DNA of 64,000 bases from contig NC_133773.1 of assembly GCF_003597395.2 (NCBI RefSeq), forward strand, positions 60,080,022 to 60,144,021, in the 5' to 3' direction. The position numbers and the translations under genes were made by a program. The stretch comes from Chelonoidis abingdonii. Lineage: Eukaryota > Chordata > Testudines > Testudinidae. Within the stretch, counting starts at the first letter, position 1. Each line of letters starts with the position of its first letter. The notes beneath the pieces are model-generated. The model was not told the origin of the DNA. It saw nothing but the letters and a program-made list of their open reading frames with translations, and made no database searches. Positions 49,336 through 63,199 of the stretch are shown one piece after another.

Positions 49336-52300
49336 AAAGAAGAAATGCCCATTATTGAAGTTTATGCTAGGACAATGGGACAGGTACATTATCCTAGCAT
49401 AACTCACCAAAAAATCTATTACTTCTAGTCCAAGTATATTTTTCTATCCATTACTCCCACATACCAATTAAACACCTCAGTTCACTGAATGTGCAAGCTA
49501 TTTGTTGCTTTTGTACAGCTGGATGGAACAGAAGTTATTGTACCCACTGTAAAATACAAACATTGCAGATATCTAAATACGATGATTTATCCCATACTGC
49601 ATGAAAACGATAAAAAAAAGAGTAAAACATTATGAGGTACACGTGCACCTGAAGTGAAGACAGATGAAGATTCAAGAGAGTTTTAATAATCCTCCTCTAA
49701 TGAGGTAAATTTATAGTCTTACAAAAGTGGTGTAAAGAAGTTATCAACAGCCCAGCTTACTTGTGCGTTAAGGGTCTTAAAACACACTTAGGGTGGATTT
49801 TCAACCATAACAAGTCCTCCTTTGGTATCTTAGAATTTTCCAAGTAGTAGTTATTTCTATATTCTCTCTCTACCCCAACCCCAGGGGCATATCACAATTT
49901 ATTGCCTGAACTGAAGGAGGAAAAGGAAAAAATGTACTTTTGGAAGATGGAAGTAGTATAGAAGATGGGTATCATTCTGGTATAAAACACTATATGCTAC
50001 ATAAACAAAATATGTACTGCTTATAAGTAAAATATGTAACGTTCATTCCTAACCATAATCACCTCTTAAGGAATAAACACTCAAGTTGGAGCAGGATAAC
50101 TGACGGGAGGTATGTTGCTGGTATTTGTCAGGAGTATTTGGAACACTGACAGTAATATTAACCACAATCCATTTCAGTTGCTTTGGTTTATCATTGTGTG
50201 ACTGATGTTAAAAACAATGTCATCAGAAGCTGCTTATATAAAGTGTGGGTTTAACCTTTACATTGCAGTTATTTAAATCTGTACTAACTGTGCAGAACTA
50301 GTTAATATATAAACAAGGCCGTCACCTAGGTTTGTCGATCAAAGTGATAAACATTTAAAGTTATAATATTTAGGCATGGATATAATAGGTAATAAATATA
50401 AACAGTGTACTATACATGCTTTAGCACCAAAAAATCATACTGTTTTGAACATAAATTCGCTGACCGATATATTATTTCACATTTTAAATTACAATTATTT
50501 CAATGCATTACTTGATCAGACTAACACTGTAAATTTAATAGTGTGGAGGTACAAAACAAAATAAAAGGTAATTAATAACTTGCTGTGGACCAATAAACTT
50601 TTTACAATGTACAAGAGGTCCAAAATATTCCTTCATCCAGTAACCTTTGCCCAAAGCTTGCATTTTTATTTGTTTTGATGTTTTAACAAAAATTTACCTT
50701 GTTTATTCTTTTTTTCTGTATCAAAATAACTACAAACATTCTGAAGTTGTATTTGTTAAAACCATGTGAATGTTAAATGAAAAGTGTTACCAGAGCCTCA
50801 TAACTTGAAATATTTTCAGAAGTCTTTTACAGTTTAAAAGTTCATAATAGTAAAAAATAATTTATGCTTTGATTTTTAATCTTCCTTCCTAAAATTAAAA
50901 GAATGACATGCAGTGTAAGATCCATAATGTACTGTCTTTCCATATTATCTTCCATTACAGTAGTGGTTATTAACAATATGCTGCTGGTTAATACTGTTCG
51001 ATCAATTACTGTGAACCTATCACCAGAGAGAAAGAAAAGGTTCAAAATATAACCTATATGTGGGCCATGCAGCTAGAAATATCTATACAGCAACCAAGGT
51101 CTGAATTACTGCATCTGTAACATATAGACGGCATATTCATTCTTGTATCTGTTGCAGAGCACATCAAAAGCACTGGCATTCATCAGAAACAGCACTTAAA
51201 ATTTAACAGATAAAGAAGTGTTGTCTGATCAACAGCAGTTAAACACTGATAGGTAAGGGGAGATGCATGTTAGGTAGATACATACACACACTATCCAAAC
51301 AGTGAATGGGAAACAATGGCAATAAATCACCACTCAATGGTAAAATGTTATTAAGAATTTAATATGTTGTCTGAAAGTGGACTTACAACATGAACAAGAT
51401 TACTTTTTCTTTTTCTTTTTTAATTAACACATTACTATCTTCCCTAGATAGCATGTCTATCTGTTTTATTATCCTTTGGGATTATTTTTTTTTAAATATT
51501 CTCAAATGCTTATGCCAAGGACAGTTAAGAGGTATCTCTCGTACACAAGACCACTATTCCCTTTGGACATGTATTATTTGGCCATCCAACCAGGAAGAGA
51601 ATTCTTTGGTTTACCCATGGCTAAAAAAATATTTAGCAATCTTCAACATCACTGTCACCAAAAGTAAACAGACTATATCATCACTCAGTGCATAAACAAG
51701 AGTGATCCCTAAGAGTGATGGAGGCTAGTATAGTGCCCAGCATAAGTTAGAGCAGCTTTAGGATTGCTTTAAGCTGCAATGGCAGGTAATAGCCTCCACA
51801 GGGACACTAGCTGTGTATTCTCAGAATACGCTTTCCTCGGATACAACCCCTGTATCTTGGAGGTATAGTGAGTGACTGTGCTGACTTCATACTCCTTAAG
51901 GATTTTTCCATACTTGAAGTCCTCAGCTACCCAGTTTGGGGAGCTTTACAATACTTTTGTGCTGGAAAAGTGAAAAAAAAAAAAAAAGTTTCTCAGGAGA
52001 CACAACCTTGCTCATTAGGTCAATGCTGAAATGGAAAACATGGACTCACTGTAATTTAAGTAAGTATGATGGACACAAGACAATAAAATTAAATCTTTCA
52101 GTTCTCTGACCACAGTTACAGAAGCACTGGTCATGATACCATACTTAAGGATGAGTTCCATTTTGCACTTAAATGCGGGGATTCAACTTCTATTTTATTA
52201 AGAAAAATACACTATATCCTTCCCAAACTTACAGTACTTTAAGTACAAAATGAATTTTCAGAGAATTTACAAGTAAATCTGTTAGTTTATGAATTAAAGA

Positions 52301-53253
52301 TTGATTAAAAACCAAGTCCTTTACAAATTTTAGTATCTTTGCCAGCCTTTTTTTGTGCCAAAGTATCTTAATAATAGAAAAACAAACATTTCACATTTTC
52401 CAGATAGTTAAAATTAATTGAAATATTGAGCATGTGTTATATTTGAGGAAATTAGGTTATAATTAAGAAATTAATAATGACTGGTATCAATTTGTATGAT
52501 TATATAAGCTACAGAGAGGCTCATGTAATTCTTGTATTTGCCTTTCTAGCATCAGAGGTAACTCAACCAATCACCACCTCTTTCCTCTGCAATTAATTTG
52601 CATGAAAATAATCTATTGGTTTTAACAACTCAGCAGTATGAGAGAGACTGATCACATGCACCCAGAGTTCTGAGTGACAGATTAGTGTCCAACTGTCACT
52701 TCTCAGTGCTTGAAAAGTTTCCCATGGCCCTTTTATCTTGGCTTCACTGCAGACTGAGGCGACACTTGTAACACTTGCCTCATGGAACCCAGAATAAGTC
52801 ACCATGTCATTTCTCCACCTTAGCAAGAGAAGGCATTGCTGAAGCTTAAACTATAGGACAGCTCCCTACTACACCAGTCTGTCTACCTTACCAGCAAACT
52901 CCTCAAGACTCTGTCTATCTAAACTTTACCTTGCAGGTAACATTCAGTGAACTCTAGTTCTCAAGCTTCCCTGAGACGTCCCTCTATAATGTCCAGTCCC
53001 TCTCACTGGACACTCATGGAAACAGTACTGAGATGCTTTATAGTAAAACTAAGAATAAGTATATTAATAAAGAACATAGATTTAAGTGATACTAAGCAAG
53101 AGAAAAATAGAGACAGGTATAGTTACCAAAAAAAAAAAAAACAAAAACCACACACTTTCTAGTGTCTAAAACCTAACTTTAGCAAGTGCAATCTTTCCCT
53201 AAGCAGCTCTCTCACTTACATCAAGCTATGAGTATGTCCAGCCCTCCCCAGGC
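49336..53253. other. Intron, no gene recognised
   Basis: AT-rich, with few visible repeats and a poly-A run near 51967. Reading frames at 51390-51695 and 52593-52826 carry no known domain and no splice context. Confidence 0.65.
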
Positions 53254-53630
53254 CAGGGGCGGCTCCAGGCCCCAGCACACCAAGCATGTGCTTGGGGCGG
53301 CATGCCACTGGAGGCGCTCTGCCGGTTGCCAGGAGGGCGGCAGGCAACTCCAGTGGACTTCCTGCAGGTGTGCCTGTGGAGGGTCCGCTGGTCCTGTGGC
53401 TCCGGTGAACCTCCCGCAGGCGTCTCTGCGGAGGGTCCGCTGGTCCCGCGGCTTCGGTGGAGCATCTGCAGGCACGCCTGTGGGACATCCACCAGAGCCG
53501 CGGGACCAGCAGACCCTCTGCAGGGACGCCTGCGGGAGGTCCACCAGAGCCGTGGGACCGGCAACCGGCAGAGCGCCCCCTGCAGCGTGCCGCCGTGCTT
53601 GGGGCGGCAAAATGGCTAGAGCTGCCCCTG
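53254..53630. mobile_element. GC-rich non-autonomous hAT-like element
   Basis: Terminal inverted repeats CAGGGGCGGCTCCAG and the complement of ctagagctgcccctg agree at 12 of 15 positions. Flanking ccccaggc and cttcaggc agree at six of eight. The interior contains repeated GGGTCCGCTGGTCC / GGGACCAGCAGACCC segments in both orientations, which explains long overlapping frames on both strands. Confidence 0.75.
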
Positions 53631-55146
53631 CTTCAGGCACTAGGATCCACCATTCACAGAATCAGAAGGTGCTTATTTCTTTGTCCTTTGTGACGGATAA
53701 CAGGAGAGTCCTTTTTCTTCTAAGTCCAGAAACCCCTTGAAATGTATTCTTTGAAAAGTATCGCGAGACAAAATTCTACTCCCCTGCTGCTTGTTCAGGC
53801 ACCAAGTCCCTTCCTCATCCTCAGGTCAGTTTGTTTTTTTACAGTTGACTTAACCACTTTGTTTACAGTAGATGTAAATGTTCTTTCATTGTCCTTCACT
53901 TTTAATCAAGTCAGGCAGCCAGAAATCTACATTCCTTTGTCAAGGACAGGCTTGCTTATCAACTTCTTCCAAAACATATCTTCAGCAAACTACATAACTT
54001 TATTCACAACATGTACATACATCATGCAATGATATTTATGATGCCATCAGTTTTTACTTGACACCTTACAAGTCACTGTATGGCTAAATATTTTGACCAG
54101 TGTGTTGAGTGTGCCCTTTGCCAGTTCACATAAGTGGCTCTTAGGTTCACAACACTGGCAGGGAAAACAGGCAAGAGTACTACAGTGACATAATTAAGGG
54201 AAAATATGATAAAAATCGAATGCATCTTTAAAAGTCAATTTATTTTGATCAGGAATCTAAAACATTTAAAATGCCTTAATTGCATGATTATTGCCTGCCA
54301 CCACTACAGTACAGAATTAAGCTTGTTTCAGTGCTTTAACTGCATTTCTTACCTCAATATGTTTGGATTTCTTTTAATTGTACCCTTAACTCTCAATTTT
54401 TGGGGTTTATGCAGGTTGGTTCTGAACTAATTTTAACATTCCTGTAATATTTTTTAGCCTTCAATTAATATGCACTCATATTCAATTCCATTATAAGGTA
54501 GTTTTTCATCTAGAAATCAACAATAAAGTGTTTATTACATTGCAGATGGATTTTTTCTACAATTAAAATTCCTTCAAAATATTGATTCTTTAACTTCAAA
54601 AGGGTTGTCAAATATAAAAATCTATGTGAGATTATTTGTCAATCAAACGTGTCAAGAAAGAATATTGTGAGCCAAATCAAGTTAGCTAGTCAAATTTATC
54701 AATTCTATTGATTAGTATTATTACAGCACAATATCGTTTAGTTTTGCACTTGAAAGATTCCTCCATTTCTGTTTTGTACAAAGAACAGAGTGCATCTTCC
54801 CTAAATTTACAGCACATAAGCTGTGGGCAAAGCCTGACTTTTCTTGAGATTTTCAAGCAGATTGTTTAATAATTAAACAAACAAATAAAAACAGTACAAC
54901 ACAGGATAAAAGGAAAAATAAGATGTTTAAAAATGTTTTCTCCTGTGTCTCTCACCTTTTTTAGATTCTTTTTGCTAACAACTGACTGGTTCCTTTTCCT
55001 GTACACTTTCCATATAATTAAAACACATCGTGATTAATATACATTTGAAGAAATCAGGTTGCAATTAACTATCATTTTTTCCTCCAACTTTCTGACTAAG
55101 TTAACCAGTTTCCTCTACCCAACATGGCTGCCTTTTGTTCCACGTC

Positions 55147-55245
55147 ACCAATTTTGGGGATCTGGAAGCAATTTTTCCCCTCCAAGAAAGATTGGCAAGA
55201 TATCGGTGGGTTGCTTTGCCCTCATTGCAGTTCCCTGGAGGCCCT
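55147..55245 (+). mobile_element. Diverged CR1 tail fragment
   Basis: Segments caattttggggatctggaag, agattggcaagatatcggtg and ctggaggccctg correspond in order to the CR1 tail at 28515-28580. Confidence 0.6.
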
Positions 55246-57059
55246 GTTTTAGACTAATAAAGAATAAAAATTTCAAAGTACTAAGTTCAATAAATTGAGT
55301 TCATAATAGTAACTTCTGACTATTATCCAGTGCAGGTCAGAGGCTCAAAGGCACCAGATCCCAGGGTAAACATGAGTAAGAACCTATGTGGTAACTCATG
55401 GAACCAATTAGCTTCTAGGAACAAAAAGGAGACCTTAACTGGGAGCAGTACACCTCTTATATGTACTGTTATCCCTAGTACAAAGGACAGAGGATTAGGA
55501 GGTAGTCAAATCCTAGCAGTTTTGGGCCTACTCTGAATAATGCTAATATGGTATTGTTATTAATAATAATTTGTACTGCATATGGACTTTTAACAGCACA
55601 CTAAACCCAAGTAAATATCTGATATTTAAGATAATGAAAAGGTGAGGGAGGAGCTGGCTTAAAGTTAAAGTGTTAATAAAGTTGTGGAATGCCATTTTAA
55701 ATCCATCCCTGAGTCTGCACTTCATTCTCCTGAGTGTCATAACAGAACACCATTTTTCCCCATTGGTAATTTTCCAAATTGGCAGTAGTGTATGATTTTG
55801 GCATTGTAGGTGAGAGTAATATAAGAAATATTTCCCAAGAAGTTTTACTGTAAAATATCTATAAACGTTCACATTTAAGAAAATGTTACAGAATAGAAAC
55901 ATCAGCAAGCTAAAGTTAGAATCTAGACACACACATACACACATCTCACCAGCTAGAACTCCAGCAATGCTCATGTGTGCGCACGAAATCACAAGGGAAG
56001 ACCTCACAGAATCCCTCAATACATACTTCTTAATGTAAATTTCTAAATATAATAATGGGAGCAAACCATTCTAACTGTTCTACAAGTAAATTAAGTGATA
56101 TCCAGCAGTGATTATGATCAGAATCATCTGACAATTATTTTGATGACATGACAAAACTTTGTTGAAAGAAGGGCAGTGGATAATGGGGTGATTTTTACCT
56201 AGATCTCACCAAGACATTCAATAAACTAATCCACTAGAAATTTAAATAAAATTAGCATTTTTTGAGTCAGTCCTATAAAACGAAGACACACAGAAATCAG
56301 TTTAGAATACTATACTACCATATGGAAGTTAAGGTCTAGTATATGGAAGATGCAAATAAATCATACAGTCCATGAGGCTGAATAAATGGAGAGAGCAAAT
56401 ATAAAACAAGAGATAATGACTCCATTGTATAAAGCTTAATGAGTCCACATTTGCAAATGCAATAAGGTACTCACACTTGTTCACTTAAGAAAGAATACCT
56501 TAACAGTTTGAATCAAGTACAAAAAAAGCAGCAAGACTAAATTTATGGGTATGGAGGAAGAGTTGTATGAAGAAAGGCATATCGAACTCTGGAGAGAAAA
56601 TAGGGTACCTTCATTATAGTAGGTACTTATGGTACCTAAAGGGGACATCCAAAGGGACAGAGAAAATAGTCTTTTTTACACACTGGGAATAAGGACATGA
56701 CCCACGAAATACTTCAGGCATAACATCATCACAGGATCTACCTCCTAAGAAGAAGGGATTTTCATCAAAAACCCAATGAATGGAGTTGGCTGATCTTCAG
56801 TCCTTACCATCCATGCTTTTCTCTGTTAATGTTTCTAACTTAAAAAAAAAATGTTCAAACTAACTGCATGTATGTTCCACAACTGAAGGCATCTTCTATT
56901 AAAAATAGTCTTAAAATGATATCAGTGAAAATAATATGCATATCAATAACTTGTTTTCCCATAAAATACAGTTGGTCCTCTACCTATTAGCAGTACCTGT
57001 GTGTAAATATGACATTCTGCTAATGGTTGCACATTTAACAATATTAATATATCTCACAA
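55246..57059. other. Intron, no gene recognised
   Basis: Includes a 173-residue minus-strand open frame (55543-56064) made of AT-rich, Leu/Ile/Tyr-rich translation with no recognisable motif; judged to be chance. Confidence 0.65.
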
Positions 57060-57179
57060 GCAGAACCAATCCCCAGACAGATTTTTGCCCCAGATCCCTA
57101 AATGGCCCCCCTCAAGGATTGAACTCACAGCCCTGGGTTTAGCAGGCCAATGCTCAAACCACTGAGCTATCCCTCCCTC
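57060..57179 (-). mobile_element. tRNA-derived SINE (Cry-I type), tail missing
   Basis: Minus strand: ggagggatagctcagtggtt, ttgagcattggcctgctaaa, gctgtgagttcaatccttga, ending in ggggattggttctg. It lacks the CR1-like tail. It is in the same orientation as LRBA and lies about 61 bp past the donor of exon c. Its head is the best-preserved tRNA-like head in the window but lacks the 3' half of a real tRNA gene. Confidence 0.85.
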
Positions 57180-57191
57180 CAAAACAATTTA

Positions 57192-57430
<239 letters not shown>

Positions 57431-60024
57431 AATACTGACCCTGGAGATATGATTTATTATATCATTTGATAACCACCAAAAGAAATGCTTTTTTATTACA
57501 AATCTTTTACAATCGCAATGTCTGAATTTTCTTTGCTGAAAAGGATATGAAAAGTTTTATTGGATTGCCAGTATTCCATTTTAAATATTGCGGTCCATTC
57601 AACTTTAATTGTCAACTCTCTTGCACACTATAAAAAGTGACAGTTAAATTCATTCATTTTTATATATATCTTTTTATTTTTTGTTTTTTGTACAGATCTA
57701 CAATCTAATCTTCTAGCCTACTCTAAACTGAACTGACTATAAGAATAGAAAAGGCCAATGACCTTCGTGCATAGAAATAAAGACGCAGATTCTCCATCCC
57801 AGTTGTGCAACACTTGGGTGCACTGGAGAAGGGAGAGATACAGATATTAGATTTTGAGCTGCATGACACTGGCACAAGTCACACCTACCAACTGTCTGCC
57901 ATCAGAAAGTTCACATGCATAAAGGGAATTCTCCACTAACCTTATGAACACTTAAAAAGTTAGGCTGAAAAATGTGGCCTGAAGTATTTAAATTTCATTT
58001 CTACATTTGTGCTTAATTTAGTCTATCAGCTGGACTAAACTAGTGAAAACAAAATATGCTACCAAAATGGTTTCTAGTTCTCATCTTGATGGATACATTG
58101 CAATGTTATTATGTTTATATCATGAAATTATAGTCTTTCCTTTTCATTGAATACTAAAAGTTAGATAATTCAAACCATCTTCCTGCCAATGCAGGATTAT
58201 TTCCAACAACACAGTTTTTAGTGTTTTGTCCAGTTTTCTTTTAAAAGTCTCAAGTGACAATTTCCACCACTTTCCCAGGGTGACTATTTCACAGCCTAAT
58301 CTATCTCATTGCCAGGAAATGGTTCCTAATACTCAGCCTAAATTTTCTTTTCTTGGTTTCATCCCATTACTCCTAACAATGGCACAAACACACCACATTA
58401 TATATTTTTCCTAAGGAAATTTACATTTATAGATTTATATAGCTCTTACTATTTCCTTATTAATCATTCCCTTCAAAGTCCCCTGAAAATTATTTTTGTT
58501 CCTCTATGAACTCTCTCAGCTTCGTTAATCTCTGTCTTGCAGAGTGGGATGCTTCACACAGTACCACCTCCTGGCTGCCTCAAGAAGGAGTAGGTTTACA
58601 TTGGTCGGGATACTGGAGCTTCCAGAGCCCATTCTTATAGACAAGCATAGCCTGGTCCATAGCCAAGCTCCAGAGTCAGGCCTTTTGAAATGTCACCTTG
58701 CCTGATGGGTGTAGGTGTGTTTTTAATAAAGGTAAAAGGAGCCTTGCTACCCCAAACATGAATAATTTAGCCTTCCCTTTGTTTCATAACATTATCTTTT
58801 TTACTCCTTCTAGTTTAAACAACAGGTACCACTACCTCACGTTGCTCTGTCAATATTGCACTACAAACCCTTTCCTCGGCAGTAAGGATTTTGGCCCATG
58901 AAATCATTCACTGGATGCACAAAATTTGTGTCATGGATCCCAAGCTAGTTTGCCTCAGGAAAGAGTTCAACTCATCTCATTTGGATGGCAAGCTTGCAAT
59001 GAAATCAACTCAATCTTCTTATTTATAAAAGCTGCCATCATCTTGGCATCTGTGAGGCAACGATTAATTAAGGACAGATTGATTTATGAAATGTGCTTTG
59101 TAGGTGTTGAGGTGTTTATTCCTAGCCATCATTTCCGTATTATCTAGGTCTGGAGCTATGCTAGCAGGTCTTTCAGTGTAGTCTAAGCCACAAATAATGT
59201 AGAGAGAATTGAGGGGTTTCATAATGCTTTGAGAGCAAGATATTTGCAAAATAATATTCCACATAGCTGTCCCAGCCTGTGTTCTTCTAATGATGTGCTG
59301 TTCTTTTATCTTTGACAACTTACTTCAGCATAGTGTTTTACATTAAGGCCTGGCTGGAATCTACTGGAACGGGATATACTAAATGAAGCATACACTAAGC
59401 ATAGCTAAGCAGGATTTCAGACACTAGAGCAGGGGTTAGATCAGTTCCCTGATTGAGGAATAAATCAGCTGCGGGAGGCGATGATTGGCCTTCCAGCACT
59501 GCAGTGGTTGTGAACTTGGCAAACCCTTTCCATATAACAATGACATTTGTTGCCCATGGGAGCATTCAGTCTCTCCAACTGAGTGTTCATGATTCATCAG
59601 CAAACATGAGATTGCAATCATGTTTAGACCTTGGGATTAGGTGAACCTGTTTTGTCATACGTAGATAGTTTTGTGAGTATTGAAAAGAGAATGGTAATAG
59701 TAAAGAGGCCACTATCTCCTCTCTGCCTTTCCACTACTGCCAGGACCTTCTGCACTTTGGGCTACCCTGTTCAAGTTCAGTTCAATGTAAATTTTTCTTC
59801 CTCTGATTATAAAGGGAAACCTGGATTATCATTGAAATGTTTTAATTTGAAAAAAGTATTATCTATAAGCTGCATGGGAAAAGGCCTGTTTTCAGAAAGT
59901 TTACATGAAGGAGTGAATCTAACACTGAGTCATCAACCTCATGTCCTGAAGAGACTGTGCTACCAGTAACTGGTCCACTAATATTTTCCTTTCTGAAGCA
60001 GATCACTGAAGGAGTTTACGTTAC
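57431..60024. other. LRBA intron between exons b and c (most of it)
   Basis: No gene or clear transposable element; ordinary AT-rich intron. Nothing supports the short frames at 58226-59969. Confidence 0.6.
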
Positions 60025-60140
60025 CTGCTATGGTGTTTAGAAACATCAGATATTCAAAGTTTGAAATTTCTCTGTGCTGCCACCGCTGGGTCATATTGGA
60101 AGCTTTGAAAATCTGACGTGGACTGGCCAAAGAAATGCGT
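60025..60140 (-). CDS. LRBA: LRBA exon b: linker and start of BEACH domain
   Basis: 116 bp, 2.4 kb downstream of exon a in the transcript. The acceptor is ttttccag|ACGCATT and the donor GCAG|GTAACG. It completes the split Arg, reads [20 protein letters not shown], then [18 protein letters not shown], and ends with the G of a split Gly. The motif [19 protein letters not shown] is the conserved N-terminal signature of BEACH domains, where the first helix packs onto the PH-like module. The open frame continues past the exon on both sides as intron, so the ends were set by splice signals and phase, not by an ATG. Near-identical to vertebrate LRBA/NBEA as recalled. Confidence 0.95.
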
Positions 60141-60429
60141 CTGGAAAACAAAATCGTTACAGTGAGAAAATTATACAAAACCTTTTAAAAAGACCTGAAG
60201 CCTCTCTTTTGTACCTATCTACTTTTATTGTAAAACAGAGGAACACTCTTTTTACTTCTGGATTTCATAGCTGTGGAACTTTGGAGAGGGATCAAATAGA
60301 AATATGAATATTTAAGTGCCTAAAATCTTCTTATGGGAAGAATAAGTACACCTAAATTGTTATATCATATATAGCACATAGACTATTGTTAATATTTTAA
60401 TTTATGATTACTAAATGAGAACAGGCTTG

Positions 60430-60628
60430 GGGCTTGTCTACATGGCAAGTTAAAGGGCACCAGAAGGATATGATTTGTAAAACATTCTAATGTTAACGTG
60501 AACTAGGTACCTTTTCGAGGATGCCAGCAGGTTCTACACTGGGCAATCACAGCACGTTAGAGTGTTTTACAAATCAGACTCTTCTAATGAACTTTGCAAG
60601 GCAATTCTCCCTATACCTAGACCTTAAA
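60430..60628. mobile_element. MITE-like element (ggggcttgtctaca family)
   Basis: Left end ggggcttgtctacatgg; right end ccctatacctagacctt. Internal inverted pair atttgtaaaacattctaatg and gttagagtgttttacaaatc. Same terminal family as 22295. Confidence 0.55.
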
Positions 60629-62576
60629 TCAGATGTAATTTACGTCGAAAAATGCAGTAACATGTAACTGTAGGCATATTTTATCTTAATGGTTAAAGTA
60701 CTATGCTAGATTTGTCTGGTCAAGTCCAGCTGCTATTTTGGAGATTTCTAAAGTTTATTTTCACGGTTTTATAATCTAATGAAAAAAAAAGGACTAAAAA
60801 TCATTTGACAGCTGGATATTTTCATGTGTCATGATCTGAATTCTTATGAACATTAAACACAAACCTCTATAGTTGTGCAAGCTCAACTAATCCAAGAGGC
60901 TGAAATGTGTTACTTCTACATGATTTATAGAGATGGTAGATTATTAAATAAGAAAATTATTATACGGCATTTAAAATTTTCGCCTTAGAATAAAGCCATC
61001 TTTCGGTGTCTGTTTCTAAGTCTCTTGAGAATAAAAGACAACAATCAGATGAAGAAGGACTTTTTATTATAAAATCCACTCTCGAGATTTAAATGCTGAG
61101 CAACTTTGGGGATTTAGCCATAAATAACTCAAGCAATTAAACTGTTGGAGTTTGATGCCAGATTTCTTGAAGTTTGAGAAAGACTATAAAACTATCCCCT
61201 GGAAATTATAAATCAGGCAGAAAAGGGTTGATCCCAAAATTCCATAAGACTATTCTATTCATAATAAAAACATCTATAAACTCCAGCAGTACATTATTTA
61301 AGAGGAATCTAGAATAAGCCTTTACCAGTACCTATTAAACAGAATAACCGTGGCTCATGTATTTATTTGTGCTACTGATAATATATATAAATTGTTAATA
61401 GTTTATCAATATTTTTATAGTAAAATATTATATTAAATTACAACTGCATATGCACTAATTGTACCTTTAAAGTGTATACATTAAATTCAATTTTTCAAGC
61501 AGTAAACACCAAATTCTTAATGAAATATCACAGTTTAGTTCTTTATTTCCCTTAAAGCATGATTGTATAACAGTTGTTACTGTTACAGATCAGGTTTAAG
61601 ATATGGAGGACTTTTTCTGATCACTGTGAAAACCATGTCCACAATATTTAACATCACTTCATTTCTTCCTATTGATACACAAAACAAAATAAAACTACAG
61701 CATTCACAAATTTAAGGAAATTCTTAGAAATCTTTTTTTTTTTTTTTTAAGTTTACTCATTGAAAGTGAGTGGGTAAAATAATTGATTATGACTAAATAC
61801 ACCTGTAAGCAGACAATGGAAACACTTACATGGGACCTAATCCAATTCCCATGTATGTGAATGTAGTTGAATGGACACGCGATTGGGCCCCTTTGTTTCA
61901 TTCTGAACATTCTTGATAATCTAGGCCAACCCTCTTCTAAAAAGACTCAGTCAATTGGGCCAGATTCTGGAGCAGTTTTAGGATGCGGACAAATAGCCTG
62001 AGATCGCCACATTCACTTCACCTGTAACCCAAGGTCAAGTTTGATCTTTGGCCTCCAGAGTTGAAAGGCAAATGCATCAAATGACTACCTCAGTCTTTCT
62101 TCAACTCATACACTTCTAAACATGTGTACAGTTTCCTATTGATGAGAAACTGCCATTTTCAGCTAGGCTGAAGTGTTGTGGAGAGTTGAAGGATGTCTTA
62201 GTCAACCTAATATAATTGAAAACTGCCACAGAAGCTAATCAATCCTCCATCCAGACTCCTACATTTCACAGAGCTGACAAGCATAAAGGAACTTAACCTC
62301 CTTAAACAGGGAAAGTGACTGTGTCTTAACCAGTAAGAGGGCAACTTTCTCTATAACATAACAAAAATCCAAAACCCTCAAAACTCAATCTCTCTGTTCA
62401 TATGATTATGTAATAAAGATAAGCTCTGCTCTGCCTTTGAAATTCTGCAGTACAACTAAACTGAAAGAATTGTGTACAGTGGGTGGGTCGCTTTGTGTTT
62501 TTAAACCATTTATTTTAAAAAAGGAAGATAATTAAGAAAAATCATACTGTAGCTTATATCTTTCATAGTAAAATAC
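60629..62576. other. LRBA intron between exons a and b (right part)
   Basis: AT-rich. There is a poly-T run at 61734-61750 and small gggcc-agattct repeat fragments near 61890 and 61958. No gene. Confidence 0.6.
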
Positions 62577-62679
62577 CTGGTCTGTGGTAGCCCAAAGCTA
62601 GTGCCAATGCCAACACGTGGTAGACAGTTAACCACTTTTTTTACTGTTGCTGGGTCTGGGAAGTTGAACATGATAGCAA
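62577..62679 (-). CDS. LRBA: LRBA exon a: end of PH-like module and linker
   Basis: 103 bp. The acceptor is a pyrimidine-rich tract ending tgttcacag just above 62679; the donor is CCAG|GTATTT. Phase: the exon brings two bases to complete a GTT/Val codon and ends with AG of an Arg codon finished in the next exon. It encodes AIMFNFPDPATVKKV, then a VNCLPRVGIGTSFGLPQT segment. In LRBA and NBEA this is the last strand and helix of the PH-like domain, leading into the linker to BEACH. The PH-like module packs against BEACH, so this exon belongs to the structural core. Cys after VVN differs from the Tyr I recall in mammals. No other reading frame is plausible. Confidence 0.93.
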
Positions 62680-63199
62680 CTGTGAACAAACAGAACAGTT
62701 AGAACATTACATTATTTCCTGTCATTTATAGTAGGCTTGCTATACTAGGCTTCCTACTTGAATTCAGGTCTATCAGATATAGCATTAAATATCTTTTCAC
62801 ATAATATACTGTAAGTCAAATTTTTTATACATCATGAGTTTTCTTTTTAAAACTGCATTTTTAGACCTACTTCTAGTTGTAAACACTAGCAGAAGTTTCA
62901 GCAAATGTCTTATTAGCATTAACTGAGCACACATTACCTATAGCAATTTTTTATTTGAATATAATAAAAATTAAAGTTATGTTTATTCATCTCTATTTCC
63001 AGATTCAGCTTGGCAAAAGAAAAAGCATTCACAGTTTGTATATGATGCACTTACTATACAACTGTGACTTCTGCTGGGAATTTTTATTTTTTTAAGCTAT
63101 TTTCCACTTAAGCGGAATTAGAAGAGAAATATTTAAAGATTTTCAACAGACATTAATTCTTTTTTTAAAAAAAAACAAACCTCTGTAACATTGCACTTT

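Noticed and set aside
53186..53740. Overlapping long frames on both strands (up to 184 residues)
   Set aside because: They lie in a GC-rich transposon with internal inverted repeats, which removes stops on both strands.
55543..56064. 173-residue minus-strand open frame
   Set aside because: AT-rich composition, no domain, no splice or promoter context, inside an LRBA intron.
57060..57179. tRNA gene
   Set aside because: Only a tRNA-like head is present, followed by a SINE body; no acceptor stem closes.
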